Assembly (NCBI RefSeq): GCF_010907035.1
Contig: NZ_QUMK01000015.1
Location: 1-64,000, forward strand
Reading direction: 5' to 3'
Length of the DNA stretch: 64,000 bases
Source: Rhodopseudomonas sp. BR0M22
GTDB taxonomy: Bacteria; Pseudomonadota; Alphaproteobacteria; Rhizobiales; Xanthobacteraceae
Shown here: positions 35,981-44,794 of the stretch, piece by piece
Numbering within the stretch: the first letter of the stretch is position 1
How the letters are laid out: the number at the start of each line of letters is the position of its first letter
Program-made: the position numbers and the translations under genes
Notes under the pieces: model-generated
What the model saw: only the letters and a program-made list of their open reading frames with translations
What the model was told of the DNA's origin: nothing
Database searches by the model: none

Positions 35981-36412
35981 ATGTCCGAACCCAAGGCAAC
36001 CGAAATCGAAGCGCGCTGTGCCGCCACCGGCATGCGCATGACGGAGCAGCGCCGCGTCATCGCACGCGTCCTCGCGGAGTCGCAGGATCATCCCGACGTC
36101 GAGGAACTCTACACCCGCTGCGTCGCGATCGACGACAAGATCTCGATCTCCACGGTGTACCGAACGGTGAAGCTGTTCGAGGATGCCGGCATCATCGAAC
36201 GTCACGATTTTCGTGAAGGACGTGCGCGCTACGAACAGATGCGCGACAGCCATCACGACCATCTGATCAACCTGCGCGACGGCAAGGTGATCGAGTTCAC
36301 CAACGAAGAAATCGAGAAGCTGCAGGCCGAGATCGCGCGCAAACTCGGCTACAAGCTGGTCGATCACCGGCTCGAACTGTATTGCGTACCGCTCGAAGAC
36401 GACAAATCCTGA
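35981..36412 (+). CDS. fur: Fur-family metal-responsive regulator (Fur/Mur)
   Basis: 143 residues from ATG 35981. Winged-helix part MRMTEQRRVIARVLAES ... ISISTVYRTVKLFEDAGII; metal-site segment HHDH at 91-94 (DSHHDHLINL). The CxxC structural zinc motif is absent, as in many alphaproteobacterial Fur/Mur proteins, which respond to manganese or iron. It is the third gene after tsaB-rimI but has a 62-base gap and a possible Fur-like box, suggesting its own promoter. Confidence 0.9.
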   Translation: MSEPKATEIEARCAATGMRMTEQRRVIARVLAESQDHPDVEELYTRCVAIDDKISISTVYRTVKLFEDAGIIERHDFREGRARYEQMRDSHHDHLINLRDGKVIEFTNEEIEKLQAEIARKLGYKLVDHRLELYCVPLEDDKS

Positions 36413-36497
36413 GCCCCGCAACGCATTTCCCGAGGTGCCGATCCGCCGCGAGCTGCGCAGCTCGCGGCGTTGTTAGTTTAGATTGCAGGTCTCGCGC

Positions 36498-37157
36498 GTG
36501 ACTTTCGACCTCGTCATCTTCGACTGCGACGGCGTGCTGGTCGACAGCGAGGTGATTTCCTGCCGGGTCCACGCCGAGACGCTGACGCGCTACGGCTATC
36601 CGATCACCACCGAACAGGTCGCGGCCCGGTTTCTCGGCCGTTCGGGACGCGAGGCGCGCCGCGAGATCGAGGCCGAGATCGGCCGCCGCTTCGCCGACGA
36701 TCTCGAAGCGCATCTGCTCGACGAACTGCTGCGTGCCTTCACACAGACGCTGCAGCCGATCCCCTATGTGACCGCGGCGCTCGACGCTCTGACATTGCCG
36801 TTCTGCGTCGCATCGAGCGGCACCTTGGATCGGATTCGGGTGGCACTGACCCAGGCGGGCCTGCATGCCCGGTTCGCGCCGCATCTGTTCTCGGCGGAGC
36901 AGGTGGCGCACGGCAAGCCGGCGCCGGATCTGTTTCTGTACGCAGCAGCACAAATGAGAGCCGCCCCGGAGCGCTGTGTGGTGGTCGAGGACAGCGTGCC
37001 GGGCGTATTGGGCGCGAAAGTAGCCGGAATGACCGTGCTGGGCTTCAGCGGCGGCAGCCATTGCACCGCCGCCACGGCCGCGGCGCTGGTCTCCGCAGGA
37101 GCCGATCGCAGCTTTGCCGATATGCGCCAACTTACTAAAATCATTGAGGAAATTTAA
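36498..37157 (+). CDS. HAD-superfamily hydrolase (phosphoglycolate phosphatase/beta-PGM-like)
   Basis: 219 residues from GTG 36498; a TTG at 36483 would add five residues. Motif I is FDCDGVLVDSE with both aspartates; motif II serine in VASSGT; lysine in HGKPAPDLFLYAA; motif IV in VVVEDSVPGVLGAKVAGM. A phosphatase or phosphomutase on a small metabolite; the cap domain is the alpha-helical type. Located between fur and miaB without a clear functional tie. Confidence 0.88.
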   Translation: MTFDLVIFDCDGVLVDSEVISCRVHAETLTRYGYPITTEQVAARFLGRSGREARREIEAEIGRRFADDLEAHLLDELLRAFTQTLQPIPYVTAALDALTLPFCVASSGTLDRIRVALTQAGLHARFAPHLFSAEQVAHGKPAPDLFLYAAAQMRAAPERCVVVEDSVPGVLGAKVAGMTVLGFSGGSHCTAATAAALVSAGADRSFADMRQLTKIIEEI

Positions 37158-37231
37158 CCACCCTGGACGCCGGTGACGGCAAATCGGCGTTCGCGGCTGG
37201 ATTTCGCCCGGTTTCGGCTATAAGTGACGGC

Positions 37232-37257
37232 AACGCGCTGGAAAACGCGCGTTTTTT
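37232..37257 (+). terminator. Intrinsic terminator upstream of miaB
   Basis: AACGCGC and GCGCGTT pair perfectly around an 8-base loop and are followed by T residues (37252-37257). It ends 20 bases before the miaB start. A TATAAG hexamer at 37219-37224 just precedes it, so a transcript from that hexamer would meet the terminator almost at once; otherwise it ends the HAD gene transcript. Confidence 0.75.
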
Positions 37258-37277
37258 GTTCCGGGCCCCCACACGCA

Positions 37278-38669
37278 ATGTCTCCGCCGCGCAAGCTGCA
37301 CATCAAGTCATACGGCTGTCAGATGAATGTCTACGATGCACAGCGCATGGTGGACGCATTGGCACCGGAAGGCTTCGTCGAGACCGCGAACGTGGATGAC
37401 GCCGATCTGGTGATCCTCAACACCTGCCACATCCGCGAGAAGGCATCCGAAAAGGTCTATTCCGAACTCGGCCGGCTGCGGGTCGCGCGCGACGAGGCCG
37501 CCAGCCATGGCCGGCGGATGCAGATCGCGGTCGCAGGATGCGTGGCGCAGGCCGAAGGCGAGGAAATCATCCGCCGCGCACCGGTGGTCGATGTCGTGGT
37601 CGGACCGCAGAGCTATCACAACCTGCCGCAACTGCTGGCGCGGGCGGACCGCGACGGCCGCGCGCTGGAAACCGAGTTCCCGATCGACGACAAATTCGGC
37701 GTGCTGCCGCAGCCGGCGCCGGATGCGATCCGCGCCCGCGGGATCTCCGCCTTCGTGACCGTGCAGGAAGGCTGCGACAAGTTCTGCACCTTCTGCGTCG
37801 TGCCCTATACCCGCGGCGCCGAGATGTCGCGCCCGGTGGCGGCGATCATCGAGGACGTCAGGCGGCTTGCCGACCACGGGGTCCGCGAGGTCACGCTGAT
37901 CGGACAGAACGTCAATGCCTATCACGGCGACGGACCGGACGGCCGCGTCTGGCCGCTCGGCCGCCTCATGCGGCGCCTCGCCGAGATCCCCGGCATCGTT
38001 CGGCTGCGCTATTCGACCAGCCACCCCAACGACGTCGACGACGATCTGCTCGCGGCGCATCGCGACCTGCCGGCGGTGATGCCGTTCGTCCATTTGCCGG
38101 TGCAATCGGGCTCGGACCGGATCCTGGCGGCGATGAACCGCAAGCATACCGCCGACGATTATCGCCGGGTGATCGACGGGTTCCGAAGCGCCGCGGACGG
38201 AATCGCGTTCTCGTCGGACTTCATCGTCGGTTTCCCGGGTGAAACCGAACGCGATTTTTCCGCGACTCTCGCGCTTGTCGCACAAATCGGCTACGCTGGG
38301 GCGTATTCGTTCAAATACTCCCCGCGGCCCGGCACGCCCGCGGCGGACATGCCGGAGATGGTGCCTGCAGCGGTCATGGACGAGCGGTTGGAGCAGCTCC
38401 AGCAATTGATCGACCAGCAGCAATCGGCCTTCAACAAGGCTGCGATCGGCCGAACCGTCGAGGTTCTGTTCGAGCGCGCCGGCCGCAAGCAGGGCCAGAT
38501 CGTCGGCCGCACCGCTTATCTGCAGCCGGCCCATGTGATGGCGCCGGACAGCATCATCGGACAGGTACTCCCCGTCCGCGTCGACAGCCTCGAACGCTAC
38601 AGCCTGCTCGGCGAACTCGTATCGGCAACTGCCCGGCCGGCCGATGCGATGGCCCCCACTGGAGCCTGA
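37278..38669 (+). CDS. miaB: tRNA-2-methylthio-N6-dimethylallyladenosine synthase MiaB
   Basis: 463 residues. The UPF0004 domain has C14, C50 and C88 for one 4Fe-4S cluster; the radical-SAM cluster ligands are C166, C170, C173 (CDKFCTFC). TRAM domain at the C-terminus ([27 protein letters not shown]). Adds the methylthio group to i6A37 of tRNAs reading U-starting codons. Followed by phoH after 6 bases, start of the conserved miaB-phoH-ybeY-corC-lnt operon. Confidence 0.96.
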   Translation: MSPPRKLHIKSYGCQMNVYDAQRMVDALAPEGFVETANVDDADLVILNTCHIREKASEKVYSELGRLRVARDEAASHGRRMQIAVAGCVAQAEGEEIIRRAPVVDVVVGPQSYHNLPQLLARADRDGRALETEFPIDDKFGVLPQPAPDAIRARGISAFVTVQEGCDKFCTFCVVPYTRGAEMSRPVAAIIEDVRRLADHGVREVTLIGQNVNAYHGDGPDGRVWPLGRLMRRLAEIPGIVRLRYSTSHPNDVDDDLLAAHRDLPAVMPFVHLPVQSGSDRILAAMNRKHTADDYRRVIDGFRSAADGIAFSSDFIVGFPGETERDFSATLALVAQIGYAGAYSFKYSPRPGTPAADMPEMVPAAVMDERLEQLQQLIDQQQSAFNKAAIGRTVEVLFERAGRKQGQIVGRTAYLQPAHVMAPDSIIGQVLPVRVDSLERYSLLGELVSATARPADAMAPTGA

Positions 38670-38675
38670 GCCCCC

Positions 38676-39734
38676 TTGGTCAAAAGCGCACCGGAATCGT
38701 CTTCGTTCGTTTCCCGCCGCAAACCAGATCGCGACAGTTTGAACCCGCCCGAAACCCAGGTCGTCATCGATTTCGACGACAACCGCGCCGCCTCCTCCCT
38801 GGTCGGCCCCTACGGTCAGAACCTCGCTCAGATCGAGCGCAGGCTCAACGTGGTGGTGGACTCACGCGGCAACAACATCACCATCGGCGGCTCGCGGGAG
38901 GGCTGCGACGCGGCCAGGCGCGTGCTCGAAACGCTCTATGCGCAGGCGATGTCGGGGCACGATCTGGTCCAGGGCGACGTCGAAGGCGCAATCCGCGCCG
39001 TGATCGCGCAAGGTTCGTTGTTCGAGTTCGACACCAAGCAGCCGTCCGCGGCCGCGTTCGAAGCGATCAATCTGCGCAAGCGGCCGGTCCGCGCGCGCAC
39101 TGCGGCGCAGGATTCCTACATCCGTGCACTGAAGCGGCACGAGCTGGTGTTCGGCGTCGGCCCGGCCGGCACCGGCAAGACCTGGCTGGCGGTGGCGCAT
39201 GCGGCGCAACTGTTCGAGCGCAAGGAAGTCGATCGTATCATCCTGTCGCGGCCGGCGGTCGAAGCCGGCGAACGGCTCGGCTTCCTGCCCGGCGACCTGC
39301 GCGAAAAGGTCGACCCTTATTTGCGGCCGATCTACGACGCGCTGTACGACCTGATGGATGCGCGGATCGTCGAACGCGCGCTGCAATCCGGCGAGATCGA
39401 GATCGCGCCGCTGGCGTTCATGCGCGGTCGCACGCTGACCAACGCGGCGATTATTCTCGACGAAGCGCAGAACACCACGTCGATGCAGATGAAAATGTTT
39501 CTCACGCGCCTCGGTGAGAACAGCCGGATGATTATCACCGGCGACCCCAGTCAGGTCGATCTGCCGAACGGCCAAACCTCAGGCCTGTCCGAAGCGGTGC
39601 GGCTACTGTCCGGCGTCGAGGGGATCGCACAGGTGCAGTTCAGAGCCGAGGACGTGATCCGCCACGAATTAGTGGCGCGGATCGTCGCCGCCTATGAAGG
39701 ATCGCCGCCGTCCCCGGCGAATGGTAAGTCGTAA
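38676..39734 (+). CDS. phoH: PhoH-like ATPase
   Basis: 352 residues from TTG 38676 (no ATG or GTG fits; a GGAG lies about 13 bases upstream). N-terminal KH-like part (LVGPYGQNLAQIERRLNVVVDSRGN) then the P-loop with Walker A GPAGTGKT (162-169) and Walker B IILDEAQNTT. PhoH proteins are linked to RNA processing together with YbeY. The stop TAA shares its last base with the following ATG. Confidence 0.93.
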   Translation: MVKSAPESSSFVSRRKPDRDSLNPPETQVVIDFDDNRAASSLVGPYGQNLAQIERRLNVVVDSRGNNITIGGSREGCDAARRVLETLYAQAMSGHDLVQGDVEGAIRAVIAQGSLFEFDTKQPSAAAFEAINLRKRPVRARTAAQDSYIRALKRHELVFGVGPAGTGKTWLAVAHAAQLFERKEVDRIILSRPAVEAGERLGFLPGDLREKVDPYLRPIYDALYDLMDARIVERALQSGEIEIAPLAFMRGRTLTNAAIILDEAQNTTSMQMKMFLTRLGENSRMIITGDPSQVDLPNGQTSGLSEAVRLLSGVEGIAQVQFRAEDVIRHELVARIVAAYEGSPPSPANGKS

Positions 39735-40306
39735 TGTCGCAGCCGCGCCCTGAGTACCGACCCGATTGCGGCGGGACGCTTTCGGATATTAGCTTTGCAC
39801 CAATGACCCATTCCAATCACCCTGTTACCGAAGTCGTCATCGAAGCCGATTGCTGGCAGGCCGAAGCCGCCGCCGAAGCGATCGTGCTACGCGCCATCGA
39901 GATGGCCGCCGAAGTCATCGATGCAGACACCGGCGCCGCCGAACTGGCAGTGATGCTCACCGACGACGATCACATCCAGAAGCTCAACGCCTCGTTCCGC
40001 GGCAAGGACAAGCCGACCAACGTGCTGTCGTTTCCGGCCGCACAGCCGGACGTGCAGGGCGATGGTGCGCCGCGCATGCTCGGCGACATCGCGATCGCGT
40101 ATCAGACCGTCCGCCGTGAGGCCGACGACGAGGACAAACCGTTCGATCACCACCTCAGTCACCTCGCCGTGCATGGTTTTCTGCACCTCGTCGGCTACGA
40201 TCACGAAACCGACCAGGAAGCCGACGAGATGGAAGATGCCGAACGCCTTATTCTTGCCCGGCTCGGAATTCCCGATCCCTATGCCGGCCAGGATCGGGTG
40301 AACTGA
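39734..40306 (+). CDS. ybeY: Endoribonuclease YbeY
   Basis: 190 residues if started at ATG 39734, which overlaps the phoH stop; a later ATG at 39803 would give 167 residues and a start closer to the usual family length, so the true start is open. The zinc site is H147, H151 and H157 in HGFLHLVGYDH (numbering from 39734). YbeY matures 16S rRNA and takes part in ribosome quality control. Two bases separate it from the corC-like gene. Confidence 0.93.
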   Translation: MSQPRPEYRPDCGGTLSDISFAPMTHSNHPVTEVVIEADCWQAEAAAEAIVLRAIEMAAEVIDADTGAAELAVMLTDDDHIQKLNASFRGKDKPTNVLSFPAAQPDVQGDGAPRMLGDIAIAYQTVRREADDEDKPFDHHLSHLAVHGFLHLVGYDHETDQEADEMEDAERLILARLGIPDPYAGQDRVN

Positions 40307-40307
40307 C

Positions 40308-41429
40308 ATGCCCGACGGCGACAGAGCTCTCACGACGTCGCAGGCTGCGCAGGAGGAGCCTCCGCCCGGCCAGTTACCGGCGGTGGTTCATCAAGGCGAA
40401 GTCCTGCAGCCGAACGGCGGCAATTGGCTGATCCGCGCGATCCGTTCGCTGTTCGGTTGGAAACCCGGCTCGGTCCGCGACGATCTGCAGGTGGTGCTCG
40501 ACACCAGCTCGCCGGACGACGCCGGCTTCTCGACGCTCGAGCGCACGATGCTGCGCAACATCCTCGGGCTGCACGATCGCCGGATCGCCGACGTCATGGT
40601 CCACCGCGCCGACATCGTGGCGATCAAGCAGGACATTCAGCTCGGTGAACTGCTCAGCCTGTTTCAGGACGCGGCGCATTCCCGGCTCGTGGTCTACAAC
40701 GAAACGCTCGACGATCCGGTCGGGATCGTTCACATCCGCGACCTCGTGGCGTTCATGACCGCCAAGGCCAAGGTGCCGCCGGCGACCGTCGCCAAGCGCA
40801 AGAAGGCTTTGCCCGCCGGGCTCGACCTGCGCGCCATCGACCTGAAGATGCCGCTGACCGAAACCGGCATCATCCGCAAGCTGCTGTACGTGCCGCCGTC
40901 GATGCGTGCGATCGACCTGCTGGCGCAGATGCAGGCGGCCCGCATCCATCTGGCGCTGGTGGTCGACGAATACGGCGGAACCGACGGACTGGTGTCGATC
41001 GAAGACATCGTCGAACAGATCGTCGGCGAAATCGACGACGAACACGACTCGACCGAGCCGCCCTCGATCGTGCGTCAACCCGATGGCTCGTTCATCGCTG
41101 ATGCCCGAGCCAGTCTGGAAGACGTCCGCGCCATGATCGGCGATCAGTTCGTCACCGGCGAAGCGGGCGAAGACGTCGAAACGCTCGGCGGTTACCTCGT
41201 CAATCACGTCGGCCGGCTGCCGGTGCGCGGCGAAGTGATCGCCGGCCCCGACAATTTCGAGTTCGAAGTACTGGACGCCGATCCCCGACGGGTGAAGCGG
41301 CTCCGGATCGGCCCGCGCAAGGAACGACCGGCCGCGCGTGCGCGCGACGGCCGGCGCCGCGAAGCCTCGACCGACGGCACCACCCCCGCCTCGCTTCCTC
41401 CGACCGGCGACGGGACCGGTTCGCCGTGA
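40308..41429 (+). CDS. CorC/HlyC-type CBS-domain protein (hemolysin family)
   Basis: 373 residues, soluble form without the N-terminal DUF21 membrane domain. Two CBS domains from about 80 to 230 (DVMVHRADIVAIKQDIQLGEL ... LYVPPSMRAIDLLAQMQAARIHLALVVDEYGGTDGLVSIEDIVEQIVGEI) and a C-terminal CorC_HlyC domain (ETLGGYLVNHVGRLPVRGEVI). Implicated in Mg/Co efflux and envelope integrity. Overlaps lnt by four bases (GTGA), a normal pairing. Confidence 0.93.
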   Translation: MPDGDRALTTSQAAQEEPPPGQLPAVVHQGEVLQPNGGNWLIRAIRSLFGWKPGSVRDDLQVVLDTSSPDDAGFSTLERTMLRNILGLHDRRIADVMVHRADIVAIKQDIQLGELLSLFQDAAHSRLVVYNETLDDPVGIVHIRDLVAFMTAKAKVPPATVAKRKKALPAGLDLRAIDLKMPLTETGIIRKLLYVPPSMRAIDLLAQMQAARIHLALVVDEYGGTDGLVSIEDIVEQIVGEIDDEHDSTEPPSIVRQPDGSFIADARASLEDVRAMIGDQFVTGEAGEDVETLGGYLVNHVGRLPVRGEVIAGPDNFEFEVLDADPRRVKRLRIGPRKERPAARARDGRRREASTDGTTPASLPPTGDGTGSP

Positions 41430-43033
41430 CGCAGCGTGGTGTGCTGAGCCGGATCGCCTCGGGCATCATCCTGGCGTGGGGTTGGAAGCGTGCCTTGATC
41501 GCGTTTCTCGCCGGCGCAGCGTCCTCGCTGGCGATGGCCCCATTCAATGCGTGGCCGGTTCTCTTCATCACCTTCCCGGTCGTGGTCTGGCTGATCGACG
41601 GCTCTGCGGCCGGCAAGCGGCGCGGCGTGCCGGCTGCCGCAATGGCCGGCTGGTGGTTCGGCTTCGGTTACTTCGTCCCCGGGCTGTATTGGATCGGCTA
41701 CGCGTTCTTAGTCGACGCCGACACCTTCGCGTGGCTGCTGCCGTTCGCGATCTGCGGACTGCCGGCCTATCTGGCACTTTTCACTGCGCTCGGTTTCGCG
41801 CTCGCACGACTGCTGTGGCGGCCCGACAGCCTGCGCATCCTGTCGCTCGCCGTCGGCTTGACGATCAGCGAGTGGCTACGGGGGCATCTGCTCACAGGCT
41901 TCCCCTGGAACGCATTCGGCTACGCGCTGACCGAACCGCTGGCGCTGGCGCAGAGCATCTCGCTGATCGGGATCTGGGGCCTGACACTGCTGACCGTGGC
42001 GATCTCCGCCTCGCCTGCCGTGCTGATCGACGATGGCTCTGCAAAGCGCCGCTGGACGGCGCCGGCCATCGCGCTCGGCGTGCTGGCCGCAATGGCCGTG
42101 TATGGCGGCATCCGGCTCGACCTGTCGCCGACCCGGCTCGTCGACAATGTCCGGCTGCGGATCATGCAGCCCGACCTGCCGCAGGACGCGCGCTTCAATT
42201 ATTCCGCCAAAGCCGAGGTGATGCAGAAATATCTGTCGTTGTCGGACCGTTCGACAGGACCGAAATCGACAGGCGTGCGCGACGTGTCGCTGCTGATCTG
42301 GCCGGAGTCGGCGTTTCCGTTCTTTCTGTCGCGGGAACCGGACGCGATGGCGCAGATCGCCGATCTGCTGCCGAAGGGCACCGTGCTGCTGACCGGCGCG
42401 GTCCGCCCACCCGAGTTACCGCCGGGGCGCAGGATTACCCGCGCGTACAATTCGATCTACGCGATCGATCACGACGGCAGCATCTTGTCAGTCTACGACA
42501 AGCTGCATCTGGTCCCATTCGGCGAGTTTCTGCCGTACCAGAATCTGATGGAGCGGATCGGCTTCGTCCAACTCACCAAGGTGCAGGGCGGATTTTTATC
42601 CGGTGTCACGCGTCATAACCTCGAGCTGCCCAACGCTCCTCCGGCGCTGCCGCTGATCTGTTACGAAGCGATCTTTCCCGACGAGATCAAGATCGACGGC
42701 GCCCGTCCGGGCTGGATCCTGAATCTCACAAACGACGGCTGGTTCGGGATTTCCAGCGGCCCGTACCAGCATCTGCAGCAGGCGCGGATGCGCGCGATCG
42801 AGCAGGGCCTGCCACTCGTTCGCGCAGCGAACACAGGCGTTTCTGCGGTGATCGATCCGGTCGGGCGGATCGTCGCCAAGCTCGGACTCGGCGTCGAAGG
42901 GGTGCTGGATTCCGGGCTGCCGGCCCCGGTGTCACCGACCGTCTATGCGCGGGTCGGCGAACTTCCTGCGGCCGTACTGGTTGCGTTAGTGATGATGCTT
43001 GTACTATTACGAAAGCGCCCGTCGGGTTCGTGA
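41426..43033 (+). CDS. lnt: Apolipoprotein N-acyltransferase
   Basis: 535 residues from GTG 41426. Several N-terminal membrane helices (about 20-200) precede the nitrilase-like domain. The catalytic triad is E294 (WPESAFPF), K359 (YDKLHLVPFGEFLPYQ) and C412 (ICYEAIFPDEI). Transfers the third acyl chain to the N-terminal cysteine of lipoproteins in the inner membrane. Last gene of the miaB-phoH-ybeY-corC-lnt unit; two inverted repeats follow before the XRE gene. Confidence 0.95.
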   Translation: MTQRGVLSRIASGIILAWGWKRALIAFLAGAASSLAMAPFNAWPVLFITFPVVVWLIDGSAAGKRRGVPAAAMAGWWFGFGYFVPGLYWIGYAFLVDADTFAWLLPFAICGLPAYLALFTALGFALARLLWRPDSLRILSLAVGLTISEWLRGHLLTGFPWNAFGYALTEPLALAQSISLIGIWGLTLLTVAISASPAVLIDDGSAKRRWTAPAIALGVLAAMAVYGGIRLDLSPTRLVDNVRLRIMQPDLPQDARFNYSAKAEVMQKYLSLSDRSTGPKSTGVRDVSLLIWPESAFPFFLSREPDAMAQIADLLPKGTVLLTGAVRPPELPPGRRITRAYNSIYAIDHDGSILSVYDKLHLVPFGEFLPYQNLMERIGFVQLTKVQGGFLSGVTRHNLELPNAPPALPLICYEAIFPDEIKIDGARPGWILNLTNDGWFGISSGPYQHLQQARMRAIEQGLPLVRAANTGVSAVIDPVGRIVAKLGLGVEGVLDSGLPAPVSPTVYARVGELPAAVLVALVMMLVLLRKRPSGS

Positions 43034-43107
43034 TAATACGCGCTCGATGACGCAACCAGAGATTAAGTTCGAGGAAATTCGCACTTGTGTAGCCCGCGAG
43101 TTTTGCT

Positions 43108-43220
43108 CGGCGTAAATTAACGCCGAATCCCCATCGGATTCCAAAGACATTTGACGACTCCAATATTTGAGGCGTATTCCAACCCGCATACGCTAACTGT
43201 TGGCGTGTGCACTGTGCCTG
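43108..43220. promoter_or_regulatory. Cluster of inverted repeats and candidate promoter upstream of XRE gene
   Basis: Three inverted repeats lie in this stretch: TCGGCGT/ACGCCGA around a six-base AT-rich centre (43108-43127), GAATCC/GGATTC (43124-43140) and GCATACGC/GCGTGTGC (8 bp, one wobble pair, 43188-43212). TTGACG at 43151 with TATTCC 18 bases on is a weak promoter. Sites could be terminator for lnt or operators for the XRE protein. Confidence 0.45.
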
Positions 43221-43233
43221 AGGAGTAAGTGAG

Positions 43234-43653
43234 ATGTCGACTAAAGCGCCCAATCCTGTTGACAAATACGTCGGCAGCCGTGTGCGCATGCGACGCATCA
43301 TGCTGGGCATGAGTCAGGAAAAGCTCGGCGAAGCGCTGGGTCTGACGTTTCAGCAAGTGCAGAAATACGAGAAGGGGACCAACCGCGTCGGCGCCAGCCG
43401 TATTCAGCAGATCGCTGAAGTCCTGCAGGTCCCGGTGTCCTTCTTGTTCGAAGGCGGCCCGAGCGGCGGCCTCGCCAACGGCAACGGCTTCAGTGAGGCG
43501 CCGTCGCCTTCATACGTATCGGACTTCCTCGCGACTTCCGAAGGTCTGGCGCTCACCCGCGCATTCACCAAGATCACCGATGCCAAGCTTCGTCGCAGCA
43601 TCGTCGATCTCGTTGAACGGATCGCCGCGCGCGAAGCGGACGAGACGAACTGA
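43234..43653 (+). CDS. XRE-family helix-turn-helix regulator
   Basis: 139 residues with GGAG before ATG 43234. HTH_3 domain at about 14-70: VGSRVRMRRIMLGMSQEKLGEALGLTFQQVQKYEKGTNRVGASRIQQIAEVLQVPVSFLFEG. The C-terminal part (LTRAFTKITDAKLRRSIVDLVERIA) is a short helical dimer segment. This small regulator is conserved in Rhizobiales between lnt and metK; here metK is not present after it. Followed by a strong terminator. Confidence 0.93.
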   Translation: MSTKAPNPVDKYVGSRVRMRRIMLGMSQEKLGEALGLTFQQVQKYEKGTNRVGASRIQQIAEVLQVPVSFLFEGGPSGGLANGNGFSEAPSPSYVSDFLATSEGLALTRAFTKITDAKLRRSIVDLVERIAAREADETN

Positions 43654-43673
43654 TCGATCGACCTGCAGTAGCG

Positions 43674-43710
43674 CCGGCCTCCGCTTTGAGATAAGCGGGG
43701 CCGGTTTTTC
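43674..43710 (+). terminator. Rho-independent terminator after XRE gene
   Basis: A 12-bp GC-rich stem with one bulged T (CCGGCC-T-CCGCTT with AAGCGGGGCCGG) followed by five T residues. Clear intrinsic terminator, placed 20 bases after the XRE stop. Confidence 0.88.
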
Positions 43711-43778
43711 GTTGTCGGTCGAACGACGGCGGCCCTTCATTCGGGCGGCCATCGAAGAAGTGCGAGTGCGGCTGCCTG

Positions 43779-44546
43779 ATGTTCAATATTGATCACCCAA
43801 ACTCGGCGCCCGATACTGACGATCACCCCGGCGATCACATCGACGATCACGACGGCGACATCGTCATGCACGGCCAAGGATCTTTCTTCGGCCGCCGCAA
43901 GGGCCACAAGCTGCGCGCCCATCAGGCCGACCTGATCGAGAATCTGCTGCCGCATCTGTCGCTGCGGATCGATGAACCCGCGCCCGAGCCGCTCACCGCT
44001 CTGTTCGAGCCGCCGGTCGAGCATGTCCGCCTCGAGATCGGATTCGGCGGCGGCGAGCATCTGATCGCCGAAGCCCTTGCCCATCCGGATACGGGGTTCA
44101 TCGGCGCCGAGCCTTATGTCAACGGCATGGCCAAGATCCTGGCGCGGATCGAGGCCGACAACATCCGCAACATCCGCCTGTTCGCCGGCGACGCCTCCGA
44201 GCTGCTGGCCTGGGTGCCGGCCGGCTCGCTGGCACGGGTCGATCTGATCCATCCGGACCCGTGGCCGAAGCGGCGTCACTGGAAGCGCCGCTTCGTACAG
44301 GACGCCACCGTCACGGCGATGGCGCGAGCGCTGGTGCCGCACGGCGAATTCCGCTTCGTCAGCGACATCGACGGCTACAACGCCTGGACGCTGGCGCATC
44401 TGCTGCGCGCGCCGAATTTCGACTGGCTCGCCGAGCGTGCCGACGATTGGCGCAAGCCGTGGCCGAACTACACGATGACGCGCTATGGCCGCAAAGCCGA
44501 GCGCGAAGGCCGGCGCGCCAACTATCTGCGCTTTGAACGTCTCTAG
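43779..44546 (+). CDS. trmB: tRNA (guanine-N7-)-methyltransferase
   Basis: 255 residues. SAM-binding loop LEIGFGGGEHLIAEAL, then FIGAEPYVNGMAKILARI, the family signature DLIHPDPWPKRRHWKRRF and the C-terminal RYGRKAEREGRRANYLRFER. Methylates G46 of tRNAs. The first 30 residues are rich in His and Asp (DHPNSAPDTDDHPGDHIDDHDG), unlike the rest; a later start at ATG 43866 would remove most of it. Separated from XRE by a terminator, so it has its own promoter. Confidence 0.94.
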   Translation: MFNIDHPNSAPDTDDHPGDHIDDHDGDIVMHGQGSFFGRRKGHKLRAHQADLIENLLPHLSLRIDEPAPEPLTALFEPPVEHVRLEIGFGGGEHLIAEALAHPDTGFIGAEPYVNGMAKILARIEADNIRNIRLFAGDASELLAWVPAGSLARVDLIHPDPWPKRRHWKRRFVQDATVTAMARALVPHGEFRFVSDIDGYNAWTLAHLLRAPNFDWLAERADDWRKPWPNYTMTRYGRKAEREGRRANYLRFERL

Positions 44547-44603
44547 AGCAGTTCTATCTTTCATAGAGTCAGAGCTGATCCACGCCGCCTGCCACACGCA
44601 CAA

Positions 44604-44709
44604 CCTCATGGTGAGGAGGCGCGTAGCGCCGTCTCGAACCATGTGACGCAGGGAATGCGTTGCCCCATCCTTCGAGACGCCCGGCTTCGCCAGGCTCCTC
44701 AGGATGAGG
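44604..44709. repeat. Two-module palindromic repeat, family B, copy 2 (inverted)
   Basis: Reads CCTCATGGTGAGGAGGCGCG at the left and GGCTCCTCAGGATGAGG at the right, the reverse complement of the element at 4119-4231 in both modules with a different central spacer. Lies between the convergent trmB and DUF2336 genes. Confidence 0.85.
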
Positions 44710-44794
44710 ACTCAGTGCCTTCGGAAAGGTCGGATCGTTCAATCAAACGATGAACCGCTCTAATTTCTCAGCCGGCGATTAGTTGGCGAACGGA

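Noticed and set aside
43034-43233. SAM riboswitch before the XRE/metK locus
   Set aside because: The inverted repeats do not follow a known SAM riboswitch layout that I can recognise, and metK itself is absent here.
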